Assembly: GCA_014762505.1 (NCBI GenBank)
Contig: JABURS010000035.1
Location: 124,001 to 188,000, forward strand
DNA length: 64,000 nt
Source of the DNA: Chromatiales bacterium
GTDB lineage: Bacteria; Pseudomonadota; Gammaproteobacteria; SpSt-1174
Reading direction: 5' to 3'
A program made the translations under genes and the position numbers. Below the pieces are notes generated by a model. It made no database searches. It had not been told where the DNA came from and saw nothing but the letters and a program-made list of their open reading frames with translations. This document shows, piece by piece, positions 61,610 through 64,000 of this stretch. Position 1 is the stretch's first letter, and every line of letters begins with the position of its first letter.

Positions 61610-62022
61610 CACATCACCGTCCGAGTGACAACCACAGTTTTCAGCGGCAGCTTGGCAGCCGCCAGCCGGAAGGCCTCACGTGCCACATCTTCGGAGACAC
61701 CTTCCATTTCATAAAGCATACGGCCGGGCTGAATCTGGGCGACCCAGTATTCGACGTTGCCCTTACCCTTACCCATACGCACTTCCAGCGGCTTGGTGCT
61801 GATCGGCTTGTCCGGGAACACACGGATCCAGATCTTGCCACCACGCTTGATGTGACGGGTCATCGCACGACGGGCCGCCTCGATCTGACGCGCCGTGATA
61901 CGACCGCGCTCAACCGCCTTCAGACCGTACTCACCAAAGCTGACCTTGTTGCCAACCTGGGCCAGGCCACGGTTGCGGCCCTTCATCTGCTTGCGAAATT
62001 TCGTTCTCTTAGGCTGCAGCAT
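61609..62022 (-). CDS. rplP: 50S ribosomal protein L16
   Basis: A 137-aa L16 at the tRNA-binding sites of the 50S. It opens [40 protein letters not shown] near 44 and the tRNA-site segment [20 protein letters not shown] near 68. Length is 1 residue more than E. coli (136). Confidence 0.97.
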   Translation of the reverse strand: MLQPKRTKFRKQMKGRNRGLAQVGNKVSFGEYGLKAVERGRITARQIEAARRAMTRHIKRGGKIWIRVFPDKPISTKPLEVRMGKGKGNVEYWVAQIQPGRMLYEMEGVSEDVAREAFRLAAAKLPLKTVVVTRTVM

Positions 62023-62033
62023 GGTTCAACCCC

Positions 62034-62720
62034 TTAGTTTGCAGCAGTCTTCTTGTCTTTGCCGGTTTCGGTCTTCGCTTCGAGATCGAACACCTCACCC
62101 TTGAAGACCCAGACCTTCACACCGATGATGCCGTAGGTGGTGTTCGCCTCGGCAAAACCGTAATCGATATCGGCGCGCAGGGTGTGCAGCGGCACACGGC
62201 CTTCGCGGTACCATTCGGTACGGGCAATCTCAGCGCCATTCAGTCGACCCGAGACACTCACCTTCACGCCCAGGGCACCCAGGCGCATCGCGTTACCGAC
62301 AGCGCGCTTCATGGCGCGGCGGAACATGATGCGACGCTCGAGCTGATTGGCAATGCTCTCGGCCACCAGCTGCGCGTCGACCTCGGGCTTGCGGATCTCC
62401 TCGATATTGATCTTCACGTTGTTCAGATCAAGACCAAGACGCGCAGCAACTTCACGACGCAGATTCTCGATATCCTCGCCCTTCTTGCCAATCACGATAC
62501 CCGGACGGGCAGTGTGAATGGTGATGAAGCAGGCGCGCGCCGGACGCTCGATCTGAATGCGGCTCACGGAGGCCTGCGCCAGCTTTTTCTTCAGGAACTC
62601 GCGAATATCGAGATCCTGGTAGAGGAAATCGGCGTAGTCCTTGCCTTCGGCATACCACTTGGAAGTCCAGTCAGTCGCGACGCCCAGGCGAAAACCAGTC
62701 GGATGTACTTTCTGTCCCAT
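62034..62720 (-). CDS. rpsC: 30S ribosomal protein S3
   Basis: A 228-aa S3 at the mRNA entry tunnel with helicase activity shared with S4 and S5. The ATG at 62720 gives [20 protein letters not shown]; the KH domain has [20 protein letters not shown] near 65; the C-terminal domain ends [21 protein letters not shown]. coli S3 has 233 aa. The longer frame from 62747 is rejected: the preceding codons are part of the rplV spacer. Confidence 0.97.
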   Translation of the reverse strand: MGQKVHPTGFRLGVATDWTSKWYAEGKDYADFLYQDLDIREFLKKKLAQASVSRIQIERPARACFITIHTARPGIVIGKKGEDIENLRREVAARLGLDLNNVKINIEEIRKPEVDAQLVAESIANQLERRIMFRRAMKRAVGNAMRLGALGVKVSVSGRLNGAEIARTEWYREGRVPLHTLRADIDYGFAEANTTYGIIGVKVWVFKGEVFDLEAKTETGKDKKTAAN

Positions 62721-62733
62721 TACGAACCCCTTG

Positions 62734-63066
62734 TCACTTCTCGCCAACCGCCACAGTAATGTGGCTGGTGCGTTTCAGGATCCGGTTCGCACGGCCCTTG
62801 GCGCGAGCCTGGATACGCTTCATCGTCGGACCCTCGTCGACGTAAATCTTGGCAACCTTCAGCTCATCGATGTCGGCGCCTTCATTGTGCTCGGCATTGG
62901 CAATCGCCGATTCGAGCACTTTCTTCACAATGCGCGCCGCCTTCTTGGGGCTGAACGCCAGAACCTGGAGCGCACGATCAACCGGCATCCCACGCACCTG
63001 GTCGGCAACCAGTCGGCACTTCTGCGGAGAGATCCGCGCAAACTTCAGACGAGCTGAAACTTCCAT
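62734..63066 (-). CDS. rplV: 50S ribosomal protein L22
   Basis: A 110-aa L22 that lines the exit tunnel with a long beta-hairpin. [20 protein letters not shown] at the ATG at 63066; [20 protein letters not shown] near 68 and [20 protein letters not shown] near 88. Length equals E. coli (110). The codons before this ATG (TTG-ACG) are not a likely start. Confidence 0.97.
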   Translation of the reverse strand: MEVSARLKFARISPQKCRLVADQVRGMPVDRALQVLAFSPKKAARIVKKVLESAIANAEHNEGADIDELKVAKIYVDEGPTMKRIQARAKGRANRILKRTSHITVAVGEK

Positions 63067-63078
63067 CGTCAAACCTCT

Positions 63079-63351
63079 TTACTTGGCCTTTTTATCGGCC
63101 ACGTGGCCCTTGTAGGTACGCGTGGCAGCAAACTCACCGAGCTTGTGGCCTACCATGTTTTCGCTGACCAGAACCGGCACGTGCTGACGGCCGTTGTGAA
63201 CGGCGATCGTCAGACCCACCATCTCCGGCAGAATCATCGAGCGGCGCGACCAGGTCTTGATCGGACGCTTGTCATTGCTTTCAATGGCCTTCTGCACCTT
63301 CTGCATCAGATGCAGATCGACAAACGGGCCCTTTCTGAGTGAACGCGGCAC
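63079..63351 (-). CDS. rpsS: 30S ribosomal protein S19
   Basis: A 90-aa S19 in the 30S head, paired with S13. [20 protein letters not shown], then [20 protein letters not shown] and [20 protein letters not shown]. Length is close to E. coli (92). It lies 16 bp after rplB. Confidence 0.97.
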   Translation of the reverse strand: MPRSLRKGPFVDLHLMQKVQKAIESNDKRPIKTWSRRSMILPEMVGLTIAVHNGRQHVPVLVSENMVGHKLGEFAATRTYKGHVADKKAK

Positions 63352-63367
63352 TTGGCTATCCTCTCAC

Positions 63368-64000
63368 TTACTTCTTGTTGCGACGACGGACGATCATCTT
63401 GTCCGTGCGCTTGTTGGAACGCGTCTTGTGACCCTTGGTCGGCATACCCCAGGGGCTGACCGGATGACGGCCGCCGGAGGTACGGCCTTCACCACCACCG
63501 TGCGGATGGTCGACCGGGTTCATGGCCACACCACGAACCGTCGGGCGCACGCCGCGCCAGCGCTTCGCACCGGCCTTGCCGAGCTTGCGCAGATTGTGTT
63601 CGGAATTACCGACCTCACCCACGGTGGCACGGCACTCGACCGGAACCTTCCGCATCTCGCCCGAACGCAGGCGCAGGGTGGCGTAGGCGCCTTCACGTGC
63701 GACCAGCTGCGCCGAGGTGCCAGCGGAACGCGCCAGCTGGGCGCCCTTCTGCGGCTTCATCTCGATGCAGTGCACCACGGTACCCACCGGGATGTTGCGC
63801 AGCGGCAAGGCATTGCCCGCTTTGATGGACGCATCCACGCCGGACTGCAGCTTGTCACCCGCTTCGACGCCACGGGGCGCGATAATATACCGGCGTTCAC
63901 CGTCCGCGTACAGCAGCAACGCGAGATGGGCGCTACGGTTCGGATCGTATTCCAGGCGCTCGACCTTGGCAGGAATACCGTCCTTGTCGCGCTTGAAGTC
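63368..64000 (-). CDS. rplB: 50S ribosomal protein L2, C-terminal part (cut by window edge)
   Basis: About 210 C-terminal codons of L2 (E. coli 273 aa); the N-terminus is beyond 64000. The visible part begins [20 protein letters not shown] and includes the peptidyl-transferase segment [20 protein letters not shown] near the end, with the conserved His of HPHGGGEG (His229 in E. coli). It is part of the S10 operon; rpsJ, rplC, rplD and rplW would lie beyond the window edge. Confidence 0.96.
   Translation of the reverse strand, partial: DFKRDKDGIPAKVERLEYDPNRSAHLALLLYADGERRYIIAPRGVEAGDKLQSGVDASIKAGNALPLRNIPVGTVVHCIEMKPQKGAQLARSAGTSAQLVAREGAYATLRLRSGEMRKVPVECRATVGEVGNSEHNLRKLGKAGAKRWRGVRPTVRGVAMNPVDHPHGGGEGRTSGGRHPVSPWGMPTKGHKTRSNKRTDKMIVRRRNKK

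Overview
The window comes from the chromosome of a GC-rich gammaproteobacterium. The gene order fits the Chromatiales/Ectothiorhodospiraceae or a similar deep gamma lineage (inference): ssb / YajR-type MFS / uvrA beside rplQ, the miaB-ybeZ-ybeY-corC-lnt-leuS-lptE block, the holA-nadD-rsfS-rlmH block, maf-rng, ampD-ampE and amgK-murU. Coding density is high, many neighbouring genes overlap by ATGA or TGATG, and there is no prophage, transposase, CRISPR array, tRNA or rRNA gene that I can see.

Layout. 0-5 kb (minus): holA, proA, nadD, rsfS, rlmH, maf and the 5' part of rng. 5-10.6 kb: an orphan Rossmann-fold reductase, a histidine phosphatase, ampE-ampD-thioredoxin-like, and rep. 10.9-16.7 kb: EF-hand protein, acidic unknown protein, ilvD, a small HMA protein, and a RimK-like ATP-grasp ligase overlapping a GNAT/C39-peptidase fusion. 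16.8-20.1 kb: argE, argA, O-methyltransferase. 20.1-23.9 kb: two related membrane proteins, a SirB1/transglutaminase-like TPR protein and an MgtC/DUF4010 membrane protein. 23.9-28.7 kb: amgK-murU (peptidoglycan recycling), an unknown acidic protein, a GCS2-type glutamate-cysteine ligase homologue and an aspartoacylase-like M14 protein. 28.8-31.6 kb: the three-gene AmmeMemoRadiSam set. 31.6-36.8 kb: ZIP and Pit transporters, OsmC, YbaK, a DsrE-like secreted protein and a GarR-type reductase. 36.8-46.5 kb: lptE, leuS, ybeL, lnt, corC, a four-helix-bundle IVP gene, ybeY, ybeZ and miaB. 46.6-52.5 kb: ssb, MFS, uvrA and a SAM hydroxide adenosyltransferase. 52.6-64 kb: the alpha, spc and most of the S10 ribosomal protein operons, complete and in canonical order from rplQ back to a truncated rplB.

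What the gene annotation does not explain is a set of short, patterned, degenerate repeat arrays placed exactly at gene 3' ends (about 3.8, 5.9, 19.4, 28.7, 32.5, 36.8, 43.0/43.5, 51.7 and 52.5 kb). At least four families occur: VACNGAC heptads, GGCGTGA/AGTGTGA heptads, NNNAGTY heptads, and CTCTGTG followed by two variable bases. In each family some positions are constant and others vary. Arrays often come as inverted pairs around a short spacer, and several host-gene stop codons lie inside the repeats. In one case the inverted pair surrounds a gene: a 127-aa protein of the 23S-rRNA intervening-sequence / Avd-like four-helix-bundle family, inserted co-directionally in the ybeY-corC operon. The smaller gene-less inverted arrays look like non-autonomous relatives of this cassette. 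This is my candidate for an undescribed system; mobility and mechanism are inference.

Functionally the window is otherwise housekeeping: translation, ribosome assembly, tRNA modification, envelope biogenesis (LptE, Lnt), peptidoglycan recycling (AmpD, AmpE, AmgK, MurU), DNA repair and replication (HolA, Rep, SSB, UvrA), arginine and branched-chain amino acid synthesis, and phosphate and metal transport.
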